Below are positions 1 to 10,949 of a DNA stretch of 64,000 nucleotides, one piece after another. Position 1 is the stretch's first letter. Each line of letters opens with the position of its first letter. Below the pieces are notes generated by a model. The model did no database searches. It was not told the DNA's origin and saw only the letters and a list, made by a program, of their open reading frames with translations. The stretch is from NCBI RefSeq assembly GCF_027744825.2, contig NC_071342.1:21668501-21732500 (forward strand). The letters run 5' to 3'. A program made the position numbers and the translations under genes. Source of the DNA: Synchiropus splendidus (taxonomy: Eukaryota; Chordata; Actinopteri; Syngnathiformes; Callionymidae).

Positions 1-240
1 AGCCTGTTTCTTTACAGTTGCTAATGGTTGTGAGACAATAAGACATGAAGTTAGAAGAGTCAGAGATGAAGACACTGAGGTTGTCATTGCAGAAATGTGT
101 GTAGCAGAGGGAGGTGTGGAGAAGTTTGGAGGTCAGATGCTTGGAACATGTGGAGAAGCAAGTCAGAGTTGGACCAAGAACGTTGGAGAAGTAACAATCG
201 ATTGTGGAGGGAATGAAGGTGTGACTACAGGTAGATGAAG
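1..240 (+). mobile_element. LINE fragment, late pol region (RTE-like family)
   Basis: The window opens inside a decayed non-LTR retrotransposon. Read on the plus strand with frame changes and stops, it gives LEESEMKTLRLSL followed by a stretch resembling the RWFGHVE-type C-terminal region of fish LINE pol proteins. The same LEESEMK text occurs on the minus strand at about 19.6 kb, in a copy that also keeps a reverse-transcriptase motif, so the two belong to one family. The fragment is dead: several stops, no start. The clade name (RTE-like) is from memory. Confidence 0.55.
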
Positions 241-382
241 ACAGCTGACTTACCCCTGTTGGGAAGTGACCATGGAAGAAACAGTACCACAACTGCATTA
301 CAAACAAACCACCGTGTGGAAATGAAGGAGTCACACTCCAGTCATAAATCACAGCTGGCTCTGGTCCAAGTCAGTTCTGTGT

Positions 383-676
383 TCAACTAGTCTGAAGATG
401 ATGAAGTGGCAACCTTCTGACCCTCGATGATTCCTCCACCTTCACGGTTGAACCCAGAACACGTCCCGAGACAGTGATGCACCAGCAGTGCTGGTTCACT
501 GAGGGATTACGTCGGATGAACTGGAAGCTCCAGAGGCCTGACATGGCGGCAGCACAGGAGAGGAACATGCGCTGGGCCGGGTGGCAGATGGGCGTCTGGT
601 GGTGAGGACACAGACGGGCAGAGAAAGGCAGCAGGGTTGAGCACGACCAGGACAGCAGGAGCAACAGTAGGCTCAT
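383..676 (-). CDS. Possible secreted small protein or first exon, 97 codons
   Basis: This minus-strand frame starts at an ATG with A at -3 and opens with a leucine-rich, signal-peptide-like N terminus (residues 1-20). It contains cysteines at 12, 23, 31, 41, 64 and 66. Third codon positions are strongly C/G biased over the whole frame, which is unusual for this window. Residues 64-75 (C-W-C, four residues, G, three residues, G) resemble the end of a thyroglobulin type-1 domain, but the upstream Q-C of that domain is not seen. It may be a complete small ORF, a first exon whose true 3' end is an internal donor, or a chance frame. I do not recognise the protein. No clear promoter or poly(A) signal was found beside it. 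Confidence 0.3.
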   Translation of the reverse strand: MSLLLLLLSWSCSTLLPFSARLCPHHQTPICHPAQRMFLSCAAAMSGLWSFQFIRRNPSVNQHCWCITVSGRVLGSTVKVEESSRVRRLPLHHLQTS

Positions 677-3194
677 TGTCCGAGTGGCCTGGTTAACATT
701 TTAATGAAGGAGACACGTCCACGGTCCCGGCTCCTCACAATGATTAACACTCTGTAAATACACACAGACAATAGCGCTGCTCTCTGCAAACTCGTTGACA
801 TGAACAAACAGCTGAGGAATCAGTCAAGCTGCCCAGTTACATCGATCATGCGGCGGAATCTGCCGCAGGAACGTTTGTCGTGTTAACACTGAGGATCATA
901 GTAGTGAGCAGTGAGGGAGGCTTCCATCGGAGATATTCACTCCCAGTCGCTTTCAGTACCACAGAGCGCAGAAATTGACCTGCAGCAGAGGGACACAACA
1001 CCGAGATAAAGACACGCATTTACATCAGGACAAGGGATCACATTCCTGAGCTCAGATCTTTGCATCACCAAAATCATCAGATCTTTGTTTTTAAAAATGT
1101 TTTGGCTTAACTTGTGATTTGGTATGCCATACTTTAGTGAACTAGTTGTGTAGATGACTCAATGTTAACAGTTCAGACAAAGCTTGTTTGCTGCCTTACA
1201 GGAAACAGGAGAAAACAAGTTCATGTCAGCGCTGGAGTGGATGGTTCATTCAGGCTTCAGAGATGAACAATGTAGGTCAACAATGAACAACATCAAAGTG
1301 CAGATGACCACACGGATGTTGTGGCCCCTCTGCTTGTATGGAGAGACACACTGAGTGAGTGAGGAGTGAAAACAGGATGTTGATATCGTCGATGTCATCT
1401 GTCCGTGCTTCAACACTGACGTCTCTCGCCTTGTTCATGACCAATAGAAGACTAGTTTGGTTCAGTCTAACCTACTGCAGAATCATTGCCATGACTGGTC
1501 CCTCATCCATATGGGGGCGGTTCTCAGGCAGCCCTCTGTCCCTACAGTTAGCAGAAGGCTACTTAGTTACAGATCAGTAACTGCTTGTTACCGGCTATGA
1601 TAAGGTATATATCTTTAAAAAAAATGGAACATATGTCACATTATAACTAATACCTGTCCAGTAACAGAGCTCCGAATCCAGTTTCAGATCAAGACAATCT
1701 GAAGTTTTTGCCAGTTCAGAAAGGTGCCACCAATGTTCATGGCTCATTTCTGGTTTTGGACTGGTTATTGTCTTCTTCAGCTGCTTTGCTGCACTAGTTG
1801 TTGTAGACATTAACAGAGTGGCAGAGTGTCTGCAACCGTTGACAGTAGCTGAAGTGACGGAACATGCATCGAAAATATCTGGAGACATCTAAGCCACGCC
1901 TCCACTCTGAGCAGGCCAGAGAATGGAGATTTTCAAAGCTTGAAAACAGAGGTTTACTTCTAGACCCGTCATTTAAAGTACAATATGATTAGAAGATTAG
2001 GAGATTGGAATACAACACAAAACAAATTCCTACCTACAGCAGCTTTAACTGTGTGGCCTGCAGCTCTGACACCAGAACCAGCCAACAAATCCAGAGCTGC
2101 AGGTAGTTTCCTGACAACAGCTGAAGTGAACTAGTCATTTCTACATAGACAGATATGGCTATGAAGCAAACGCTACAGGGCTGTACTCATCTTCTCCGAG
2201 GCTGAGGAGCAGTGACGTGGTGAAGTCTTGCTCTGCAGAGATGTTGCTCCACAGGGGGATCTTCTTCCTGACATGACTTCACACTGCTTGTTTTCCTTTC
2301 TTAATGAAATCAGGGGGAAGGATGGTTTTTCCGCCCGAGTTTGGGTCAGTCATGGAACTTCGGTCTCTACAACAGGAACTGTGACCCCCAATTAAAACAA
2401 TAACTTCGTCGAGGACCTTTCCGAAAACAACGGGATTGTATGACTTTTAGAGTCCGTGTTGGACGCACAACACATTTTTTGAACTCAGTAACCCGCCGTC
2501 TATAAATCAAACCTCCGATGTCTGACGTCCGTGCCCACAATAATACGGATGATTGTCGGCCGGCGCTTTGATTGCAGCAGGGGAGCTGGGTCATTGAGGC
2601 TTTCAATGTTGAAGCGAATTCATGTTTTTCTCCGGCCTTTTCCCAGAATTGCAATTTTCTATGAAAACAGGCAATTTTGGAACGGTGGGTGAAATCACCC
2701 CTCAGATTGCGGCGGAACAATCATGAAGACTAACATCGGGGTTGCACCCTCAGCCCACCTACTGCAACGATTCACATGCTTACTGTCCGAATGAAGAAGC
2801 AGCCCATGTATTTCATCTGGTGTGGAGTTGAGGGACATATCTGAACAACCAAAGAGTTTGTTCACACCAAACACATTTGAGGTTGTGAGGACGCTCAACT
2901 TCGCATTCTTCTTATGTCTATGTCCTCTCCAAGGCTGTGGAGGTCTGGAAAGTTCAGGAGGCTTTGATGGAGGATTGAGGGGTTCATTGCTGAAGACTGG
3001 GAAGCAAGGTGCAGTGGACCATCCAAACACCTAGTGGGCCACCAGAGACCAGATAAAACAAAGAACCAACACACCACTGTCTTTCGTCCTGACTCCGGAT
3101 GTATCTCATCCTTGAAACTCTTTAAGTCATGAGGTAACTAGAAATGTCCATCAATAAATCTCTCAATTCCTGGTTATCAAAGGAATGTCCTTCT
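677..3194. other. Unrecognised non-coding stretch
   Basis: No gene or repeat is recognised. A roughly 360-bp part (2360-2720) is low in simple repeats and reads like single-copy sequence. It could be a conserved non-coding element, but nothing in a single sequence can show that. Minus-strand text near 3020-3120 might be further LINE remnant but could not be matched. Confidence 0.3.
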
Positions 3195-3920
3195 TCATAG
3201 GTCAGAGAAAGGTCGTCCCTTGGAGGTGCAGTGCTTCTGTTCTGAGTCTCTTGTCGATGACTGAGTCTCTATCTCTTAGAGAGAGTCCAGACACCCTGTA
3301 GAGAAAACTTTGTGATCTTGTTTCATTGATCACAGCGGAGCTAGTGATGGGTGAGAGTAGGAATTCAGCTTGGTCTTCAGGCTCCACTCTTTCTTCACCT
3401 TACATCAGGGGTGTCAAACCTGTCCTTAGAGGGCAGCAGTGGGCGTAGGCTTTTAATCTTCCCAATCCAGAGGACACCATCTCACCATCAGGTGTCTTAA
3501 GGTGGTAATAAGTTGATTGTCAGTCTGGTTCTGCTTGTTTGGTTTCTTTGCTTCTAGAAACATGCACCAGCTGCGACCCTTTTATGGATCAGTTTGACAC
3601 ATCTGCCTGTCCATCTCCATCATTCCCTCTCTCCTGTACAAGACCCAAATATGCATGAACTTCTTGACCAGGGGAAGATTTCCGTGACAATCTAAATATT
3701 CTGCCTGTGTTTTTGACTGAGAGTCATGGTCTCAAACATGGAGGAGCAAACATCAACAAGGTATCTGCCTGATGGATACAACAGAACCTTATCATCTGCA
3801 AACAGCAGAGATGAGATCACAAGGTCATCAAACCGAAGATCCTGGGTAACAAATTGTATCTGTAAAAACTGGAACTGGAAACAAGTCCGACGACCAGAGT
3901 CCCACAACGATCAGATCAGG
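3195..3920 (-). mobile_element. LINE fragment, Rex1/CR1-like, RT to C terminus, split by a MITE
   Basis: On the minus strand this decayed LINE reads VISSLLFADD, where FADD (codons at 3791-3802) is the catalytic YXDD-type box of reverse transcriptase. It continues through EGMMEMDRQM (fish consensus resembles EGRMEREIDRRI). After a 200-bp interruption at 3406-3605 it resumes with VKKEWSLKTKL and then VSGLSLRDRDSVIDKRLRTE, matching the family's RVAGLSLRDRVRSSVIREEL region. The order is colinear with an intact element, so the two halves were one copy. Several frameshifts and stops make it inactive. The family name is from memory; the reverse-transcriptase assignment is firm. Confidence 0.75.
3406..3605. 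mobile_element. hAT-type MITE inside the LINE
   Basis: A 200-bp element has terminal inverted repeats: the left end starts caggggtgtcaaacctg and the right end, reverse complemented, starts cagatgtgtcaaactga. CAG tips followed by GTGTCAAAC are typical of fish hAT-type non-autonomous elements. The flanking 8-mers (ccttacat and cctgtcca) match at only 4 of 8 positions, so the duplication has decayed or adjoining LINE sequence was lost. There is no coding capacity. Confidence 0.65.
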
Positions 3921-5009
3921 ACCTGGTCTCCAATATTAGTGGGTTCCGTCACCTATACTTAGGGAGCAAACCCCACGAGGAACAGTCAAATACCTCTACT
4001 ACGATCCTGGTCCTGTGGAAATGATTGACTTCACTTCCAGTATTACCGACATCCCGCTATGCTTGTTGGAAACATAGCAGCTTCAGAATCCTCAAACTAA
4101 CTTAATCCCAAAAAGATATCTGTCACCGGGGTTTTCCAGCACGACAGAAGAGCTTGAGAAATACCCCTGAAACCTTCATGAAGTGACCTTAATTGGACGG
4201 TCCTTTCCCTTCGTCGACGGCTAACTGAATTAAAGAGCGTAAGTTCTCAGCAGAGGCTCCATTTACTCCAGAACAAGAGGTTGCGGCAGACACAAACAAA
4301 GCTGGTCAGAGGAGCGGACGTACGTTAAGACTGCCACTTCTGTGTTTCCTACTTCAGTTTGGATCTGGGGATTCCTGTCGCCCATTATGTCGGTCTCCTT
4401 ATTGAATTACAACACGGACGATTGCTTGGAATCCCTCTCATTACATTTGGACCACAGATGTTCCACACTAGTTGAATTAACAACTGTATGTTGGCTCACA
4501 AGATAATGGCTGCTCATCCAACGGCTCACTGCTTCTTATACAGTACTGTAAAGAGTGAAGGGATAGAGCACAGACAGAGGATTCTGCTAGCTGCATTGAC
4601 ATATTCCTATACTGTTATGACTGCAGTCATATGGAATACTTGCATGTCCTAGTAGGTGCAGGGTCCTCATTGGTTTAGCATTGCAAACATATGTGTGCGG
4701 TTCCCTCACACGGACTATCCTAACCTTAGCTTGGTGCCCGGGGGTTGGTTCGGTGGTGGTGTCATACCGCAGGTGCGTGGAAGCGCTGTCATTCAGGAGA
4801 AACTTCAGAGCTCCTCCAAGAGAAGCCAGCTGCGGCGGCACAGGCGTCTTGTCCACACGCCTCTTCATGGAGAGGTGTTCAACCTGGAAGAGAGTGGAAG
4901 TCTCCTCTAAATGTCTCACTCATTGTCAGTTTGTGTAGAGTGTATCTTCACCAGTGTGTTGACTGTGAACAAGTCCTGATATCAGGAAGTTAATACTTTG
5001 TTGATCACA
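3921..5009. other. Unrecognised non-coding stretch
   Basis: Nothing is recognised here. Short frames exist around 4587-4993 on both strands but overlap one another and have no supporting signals. Confidence 0.3.
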
Positions 5010-5397
5010 CTGTAGATCAGAGGTGGACAATTTAATTTCCTAAAGGGCCAGGTTATATATTATGACCATTAAAGGGGGCCGTCAAACCCAAAGAATGGAG
5101 GGTTAAGAGAAGAGAAATTACACTTTAATGTAAAATATAAAATGTTTTTTGGTTTGTTGTGTTTTATTAAGATTCTCAATGTGTCTCATCCATTTCAAAA
5201 TCTACTTTCAATTCAACAACAATTGAAGTGAAAATAATCAAACGAGAAAGTTAGGTTTCAGTCGCAAAAACGTTGTGCACGAGACAACAACAATGCCAGT
5301 TTTATGGTTTTACTCTGACTCCAGGAGGGCCACATGAATACAGTGAAAGGGCCGCATTTGGCCCCCAGGCCGCACTTTGCCCGGATCAGCTGTAGAT
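5010..5397. mobile_element. hAT-type MITE with perfect 8-bp target duplication
   Basis: The element itself is 5018-5389 (372 bp) and is flanked on both sides by the 8-mer ctgtagat (5010-5017 and 5390-5397). The left tip is cagaggtggacaa; the right tip reverse complemented is ctgatccgggcaa, matching at 9 of 13 positions. The body contains the GGGCCACATG and GGCCGCATTTGGCCCCCAGGC style text common near the ends of fish hAT elements. An exact 8-bp duplication is the hallmark of hAT transposition. There is no transposase. Confidence 0.8.
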
Positions 5398-6890
5398 GTA
5401 TGGAAGAGGATGAATCTTGATCACCTTGTCAAGAAGACAGATCATCTCAAGGAGAACTGCAAAAGGCCTGGAGACATCGTCTGCATCGTATATTTGACAG
5501 TGCTGGCTGAGAGGTGCAGGTCAGGGGTGGACGACCTTTGACACTCACAGTGGTCTGCAGGGAGAGCGTTAGCAGTGACATGTTGGGATGGTAAGGCAGA
5601 TCGATGAACTGTTGTGGGAGAAACTTTGTGTTTTTGAGTTGAAGTGTGTGGATCAGCTCAGTTTAAAGGTCTTTTCGTTTTTGATGGACACGGTCTGTAT
5701 ATCATACAACAAGCTAACATTAGAGAGGTTTGTTGCACTTCAGCTACATGAGTGGCACAGCTCCGACCTCAAAAGCTTGTAGGGAGATGGAGAGAAATCC
5801 TGGAGACCCTAAAAATGTCTAGAAGAAAAACACATTGCAACTATTCACAACCCTTGTTGGCTTGAATCAGACTCACAGGATGACAAGCTGAAGCGTTGCA
5901 AGCTGAAGGGTGAGGACACACTGGTCCAGCACCACACAGACACACACAGTTTTCCTCGCTGCTGTGATGGTGGAGCTCAGTCCTCTGCAGCCACATCAGT
6001 GAACGACGACTTCCCTGCTAAACTGAGGAGTTAGCAGGACCTACACACACAGGAAGCCTCACACCACACAGAAACAAAACACTCTCAATACAGAGAGTGA
6101 AGCTCAGACCATGCATCCTTCTCAGTTTGTTTACTTCAGATGAAACTCCAGAGTGAGAGTCAAGAGTTGTAGCTGTCTGAGACAATGAGAGCTGATCACA
6201 CTGAGGGGTGGAAGTCTCAGCCAGGCTGGTTTTCAGTGGACTCTGGAGGCCCTGTGCGCTGTGTTAGACTGCCCCCTAGTGTTGGCTCAGTCCGAGCATG
6301 GTGTTATCTAACAGCAGCTGTGGAGGCGATGATGATGACAGTGCTCAGGTCGATGTGGTCAGTCAGTGAGCAGCTCCGGGAGTCAGGGCAGGAGTCATCC
6401 CTCCAGCTGTTTCTCCAACTCACCTGACAGTTGCACATCCATCCTCATGTGTCGATCTGAGCCAGTCAGTCCAGATGGGGAAATTTTTCAGAAACAGGTT
6501 GTTCTACCACGATGGCTTGCACAATTTAGTTTCAGGAGAATTGATCCTCCGTCCCTCAACGGGATTTCGCAATACAATTTCCTGATGTGATTTTGGGAGC
6601 AGCTGTCATGTGATCACTTGCCACAAACGGAACGTGAGTCAATAAATCATCTCCTTGCTCAGAACATCTTGTTTCATATGAAACACAAGACTCATGCAAG
6701 CAGCGTTTCCACTTCCCCGTCCTTTCTTGTGAGGCAAAACCTGTGATTCAAGCGGCTGCCAACACAAACATTAGCTTTGGATCGGCCTTCCTTCTCATCC
6801 CTGCTGCTTGTGGAGAACTTGTTTTCTCAGCGAGGTCAGAGTTCAGACGTCCACACGGAACGCAGATGAGACACAACGTGGACAATGACA
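5398..6890. other. Unrecognised stretch with one possible MITE end
   Basis: At 5523-5545 the text caggggtggacgacctttg resembles a hAT left terminal repeat, but no matching right end was found. The rest is unrecognised. Confidence 0.3.
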
Positions 6891-7337
6891 TCACGCCTGT
6901 TGCTGTGCATGTCGGGGGGAGATAAAGCGTGTCTGTGCTTGACATCCTCGCCGGAGCGGAGCACTTCTTAAGGCCGTTTCCAGACATAACTCATCTGAGG
7001 GTGGAAGTCCAAACCTCTGGCTCTGGTTCGACTGAGCCGCTGGAATATTCAGAGTCAGGAGCGCTGATGGATGGACGTCAGCTGGCAGCGGCGCACGGGC
7101 CGATCCAGCTGAATCGATCCACGGATGCAGGCGACTCAGGATAAGGATCTGCAGGGTGACCTCTCGGACCTCATCACTGCGGCCAGTCAGGGCGCTGATG
7201 AGGCAGCGACCTGCACAAATAAACATGAGTGAGGGGGGCAGGGACCCGGGCTTCTCTCTGCACAACTTAACCTCACTCTGCCCCCTGATGTCAGAGGCCC
7301 CGCGGATACATGACCATGTGCAAAAAGGAGAACACAC
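6891..7337 (-). CDS. Coding-like frame of unknown function, possible exon
   Basis: This is a 148-codon minus-strand frame ending in TGA. From about residue 43 on, third positions are rich in C and G. A good splice-acceptor-like sequence (tttatttgtgcag) sits just before the base at 7210, so the real unit, if any, would be a terminal exon of about 106 codons (7210 down to 6891) beginning near residues GRCLISALTGRSDEV. I recognise no domain, no signal peptide and no membrane segment. Part of the frame lies in GC-richer DNA, where chance frames are longer. A short plus-strand frame at 6929-7144 overlaps it. A chance frame is about as likely as a gene. Confidence 0.22.
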   Translation of the reverse strand: MCSPFCTWSCIRGASDIRGQSEVKLCREKPGSLPPSLMFICAGRCLISALTGRSDEVREVTLQILILSRLHPWIDSAGSARAPLPADVHPSALLTLNIPAAQSNQSQRFGLPPSDELCLETALRSAPLRRGCQAQTRFISPRHAQQQA

Positions 7338-7378
7338 CCAACGTTTGTTTTTCTTTCCTCACACATATCTCAATGAAC

Positions 7379-7411
7379 TCACACACACACACAGAGACAC
7401 ACACACACACA
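7379..7411. repeat. CA microsatellite, interrupted
   Basis: Alternating CA units are broken once by a GAG. Short frames over it on both strands (Thr-His or Val-Cys runs) are translations of the repeat. Confidence 0.95.
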
Positions 7412-7759
7412 ATGTACAGGCGTGGACTGTCAGTGTGCATCTGTGTTTCCATCCAGCTGTGCTGCGAAACACTCACTGATGCAGCCTGTTCAGTTATGTA
7501 AGACTGGCCTGAGTGAGTTACAACATAAATGACTGTGGAACCAAGTGTGTATGAGCGATGACGTGAGTGTGTGTGTTGAGCTGTTGCCGTGCAGAGAGGC
7601 ATGGCAACGGGAGCTCAGAGGAGGTTTTGCAAGGACGGAGATGATATTGTGGTTGCTTTTCAAATGCTTTGACATGGCGACAGCTATCTTAATAACTCCA
7701 ACAGGGGGCGCTAATATGTGAAAGAGCTAAAAATCTGCACAGGAAAATTGGTTTCTGGA

Positions 7760-7945
7760 TGGGGATGAGGTGAAGAAGAGAGTGCAGGCCGGGTGGAGAC
7801 AACTGAGACGAACAAGATCACAAATGAAAGATTTGGAGGTCAGATGGTTTGGACATGAGGAGAAGAGAGGGTGCGATGAGAGGGTGATGGAGACAGGTGG
7901 AGGACATGATCTGGTGACCCCAGATGGGAAATGCCAAGAATAGTG
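7760..7945 (+). mobile_element. LINE fragment, C-terminal pol region (RTE-like family)
   Basis: The plus strand reads DEVKKRVQAGWRQLRRT, then after an apparent internal deletion KDLEVRWFGHEEKR, and in another frame WWPQMGNAKN. The blocks VKKRVQAGW and LRWFGHV and the closing tryptophan-rich piece are colinear with the C-terminal part of fish LINE pol proteins. VKKRVQAGW also occurs in the minus-strand copy at 19.8 kb, so this is the same family. It is truncated and deleted. Confidence 0.65.
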
Positions 7946-9283
7946 AGTGAATTTTTTTCAGACTTTTAAGAGGATAGAAAAAAGACACACAAACTCTGTC
8001 GCCAGCGTAGATACTTTAGTGTTCAGAACCAGTAGGACAAACCTGTTTCTCAGCTGCTCTGTCAGTTACTTCCACCTCCACATAGCTTTCAAACTCATCT
8101 CCTTCTTGCCACCAAGGCTTGACCTCACTCTGTACTCTGCCGTCTTACCTGTGCTACCAGTCACTTGCAGGGGTGTGTTTTGACCTCGGCCACTGCACAA
8201 CTCTCCCTCTTGGTCAAACAGCGCCCATCATGCCGCCAAAACCTGCACAGAAAAGTGCCTGAAAAAAGTCAACAGACACTGCAGTTCCAATGGTTGCAGT
8301 ACATTATGGAACTGCAGCATAACAACAAAGACCAGAGAGACATATGTCCTTGTGCTGACTATGTATTAGTTAACAAACACCACAACTACACACACTGACA
8401 CACACTCTGGTATGTCCCAGTGACACACTATTGCAGATGTAAAGAACTTCATTCCTGACTCAGTCCTGCGGAGGAGGGGCCGAGTGAGGTCCATGGGACA
8501 GTCAGAGAGGAAAAGTGCGAGATTCAGTCTCTTCATTCACACGCGGGCCAGACGCCAAGAACATTCTGTCCGAGTGTGTTTGTGGGGAAACAGAAAAGCT
8601 TCCTCTTGACTCCGACCTTCCAGTCTGCTCCTGCGTCCATTAGCTGTCTGCTCTCCATCTGTCTGGACTTCTGTGTGTTTGTGCCTCTGTCTGCAGTGCT
8701 CCGGGTCTTCAAAGCGGCGGAGGAACCCGTTTAAATAAAGAGCCCGACAGTAAATCTGTCACTTTGTGTATAATCTGGGAACTCTATATGAGTCCCAGCT
8801 GGAACCACGTCAGCCATATTGGAAGGGAGAACTTCAACGTCTCGTCTATGATCGACGACCTGGCTGTCGAGATGTTCAGCACAGGGTGTTTTTAAACCCC
8901 AAATTTACTCTGGTACTTTTCCGCTGCGGCCTCAAAAGTCCTCTCTCGATTTCAGACAGTTCGATCAGTGCTTCCACCTTGCTGCACCCTACATGGGGCC
9001 CGTCCTGACTGATAGACTTCGCTATGAGTGACTGCGATGGGCGGACGCACCATTGTGTGTGGCTGTGTCACCATTCCAGCTGCAATGTCGACAAGTAGCC
9101 CAAATCAGAGTGTTAATTCTCTGCACCTCGAGGGCTTCTGAGGCGACGGCAACCCAGTCAACGACAAGTTAATGGCCATGTTTAAAGCACATTTACCTGT
9201 CTGTGTGTCTGTCGCTGCCGACCACATGACAACAGTCTAAACACAACCAGCTGTGCTCCGGACCGACACACACCCCGGGGCTT
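7946..9283. other. Unrecognised non-coding stretch
   Basis: No gene or repeat is recognised in this stretch. Confidence 0.3.
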
Positions 9284-9298
9284 CACACACACACACAC
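9284..9298. repeat. Short CA microsatellite
   Basis: About seven CA units. Confidence 0.9.
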
Positions 9299-9539
9299 CA
9301 TCAAAAACGTATATATACAGTATCCACATGTGGACGGAAGAAAAACACATTAGAAAGGTTTAGATTGAAACTGTGTCAACAGGCATGCTCGCACTCTGTC
9401 AGCAGTTCTGTTACATTTCTGAGCCCAGCAAATGAGTTTGTTATGGAGCCATGTTCACACATGAGACGCACTCAGCAGTTTAACCAATTCAGCAGTAATA
9501 AAATATGAAAGAAAATTTCATAAGTTCTAGAACATGGGA

Positions 9540-10480
9540 GCTTTCAAAGTTGGTTTGGTACTGATCGAGAGATCTCTCTAAGTCATCTTAGACTTCATAA
9601 GCTACAAACTCGATTTCAGGCCAGGTCTTTTTCAGACTTCCTAAATTGTCTGATTCATTCCAGACTCATTCATTCACCAAGTCTGTCACGGACTTCCCAG
9701 TTAACCAAGTCAATTTTGGACGTCTTCGTTGTAAAAATAATTTTCACCTTCAGATTTGCCAAGTCAGTGTAAGTCTGAGATGATCAGGGCCGATGCAAGA
9801 GGTTGCAAAAACGTTGGAGCTGGCATTTCCAAAACATCTCCACAACACTGGATATGCAGGAAACAAAACACAGCACGGCAGCCACCGACACGCTGTCTTT
9901 ACGCGTGACGTGTTCACGTACGTCGTGTGACGTCATGAAGCGCCAATCACTTCACTTTGTCGTCGGAGGGCACTTCATAGTGGAGGGCACTCAAAACCAA
10001 GTGCTAGTGTTCAGGTGAGAAATGGGACACAGCCCAAGTCTAGTCGGGACTGACCAAAATGCCATGCCCTTTCCGAGATTACCAAGTCACCAAATCTCTT
10101 TACCTGTTCTATTATGGACTTTCTAGTTCAGTGGCTCTTAACCTGGGTTCAATCGAACCCTAGGGGTTCGGTGAGTCGGTCTCAGTGGTTCGGTGGAGCC
10201 TCCGCCGCAGAGGTCCACCCCTCAATGTAGTCTGCAGTTAGTGTGTCATATTTTATTTTTTACTAAAGAAGGGTTCGGTGAATGAGCATATGAAACTGGT
10301 GGGGTTCGACGCTCCAACAAGGTTAAGAACCACTGTTCTAGTTCATTTTGAATGTCAAAATTGCCATGTCATTTTCCAACTTCCAAGTTTACTTCCAAGT
10401 CTGTCAAGTAGAGTTGATAGTTTACCAGGAGAATTTCATCTTGACGTCAGATTTTCTCAGTGCACCAGGTCTCATGTGGA
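9540..10480. repeat. Degenerate AAGTC-rich tandem-like repeat
   Basis: The text between 9580 and 9790, 10030 and 10128, and 10336 and 10480 keeps returning to variants of ggacttcc, ccaagtca and caagtctg every few tens of bases, as expected of an old minisatellite that has diverged. A different block (9790-10030) and a MITE (10129-10335) interrupt it. The unit length cannot be fixed by eye. Confidence 0.4.
10121..10343. mobile_element. hAT-type MITE, 207 bp, with perfect target duplication
   Basis: The element is 10129-10335. It begins cagtggctcttaacct and ends aggttaagaaccactg, a near-perfect inverted pair (15 of 16). It is flanked by ttctagtt on both sides (10121-10128 and 10336-10343), an exact 8-bp duplication. 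The GGTTCGGTG-rich body has no coding capacity. Its tips match those of the larger MITE at 46.1 kb, so both were probably moved by related hAT transposases. Confidence 0.88.
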
Positions 10481-10837
10481 ACTGTTGCTTTACTAGGCAT
10501 GTAATAAGTCTACAATAACCACAGGTGAGACTCAGAAGATCTCAGTGTTACTTCTCTCTGTTTCTTCTTCTGGTCGCACACATGCTCCCTGGAGACCTTG
10601 GTAGCCACTCGAGTGGCTGCGTCACTTCATCCCAGGAATCAATAAAAGAGCTTTTCGGTTGGAAGCACGTGGCTGCATCACGAACACCACTTATTAAGCT
10701 GCAGTTGGCTTCGTCCAGCGGCGACCTGACAATGTCAGAGCGACGTCTCTGTGCTGGTCTGGATCAGCAGCAGCCTCTAGACGTCGCGAGCCAGCGGGCC
10801 TGCAGTATTACGACCACAGAGCAGTATGTGCTGCAGA

Positions 10838-10949
10838 GGTATAAATGAGCTCAGCGTGAGCTCAATATCAGCGTACAGTACATCTCAGCATGGCCTGCAA
10901 TTTGGTTGACAGGCCGACTGGCTGCCGTGAGACGGATGTCAGCAGGTGA
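10838..10949 (+). promoter_or_regulatory. Candidate TATA promoter with short first coding exon
   Basis: TATAAAT lies at 10840-10846. It is followed by two copies of the self-complementary 8-mer TGAGCTCA (10846-10853 and 10857-10864) spaced by gcg, then an ATG at 10890 in a good context (cagcATGG). The frame gives 19 codons to a stop at 10947-10949; alternatively CAG|GTGACG at 10945/10946 could be a splice donor. The sequence upstream is GC-richer and holds cacgtg and tgcgtcac sites. No downstream exon was identified, so this is only a pattern of signals. Confidence 0.22.
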
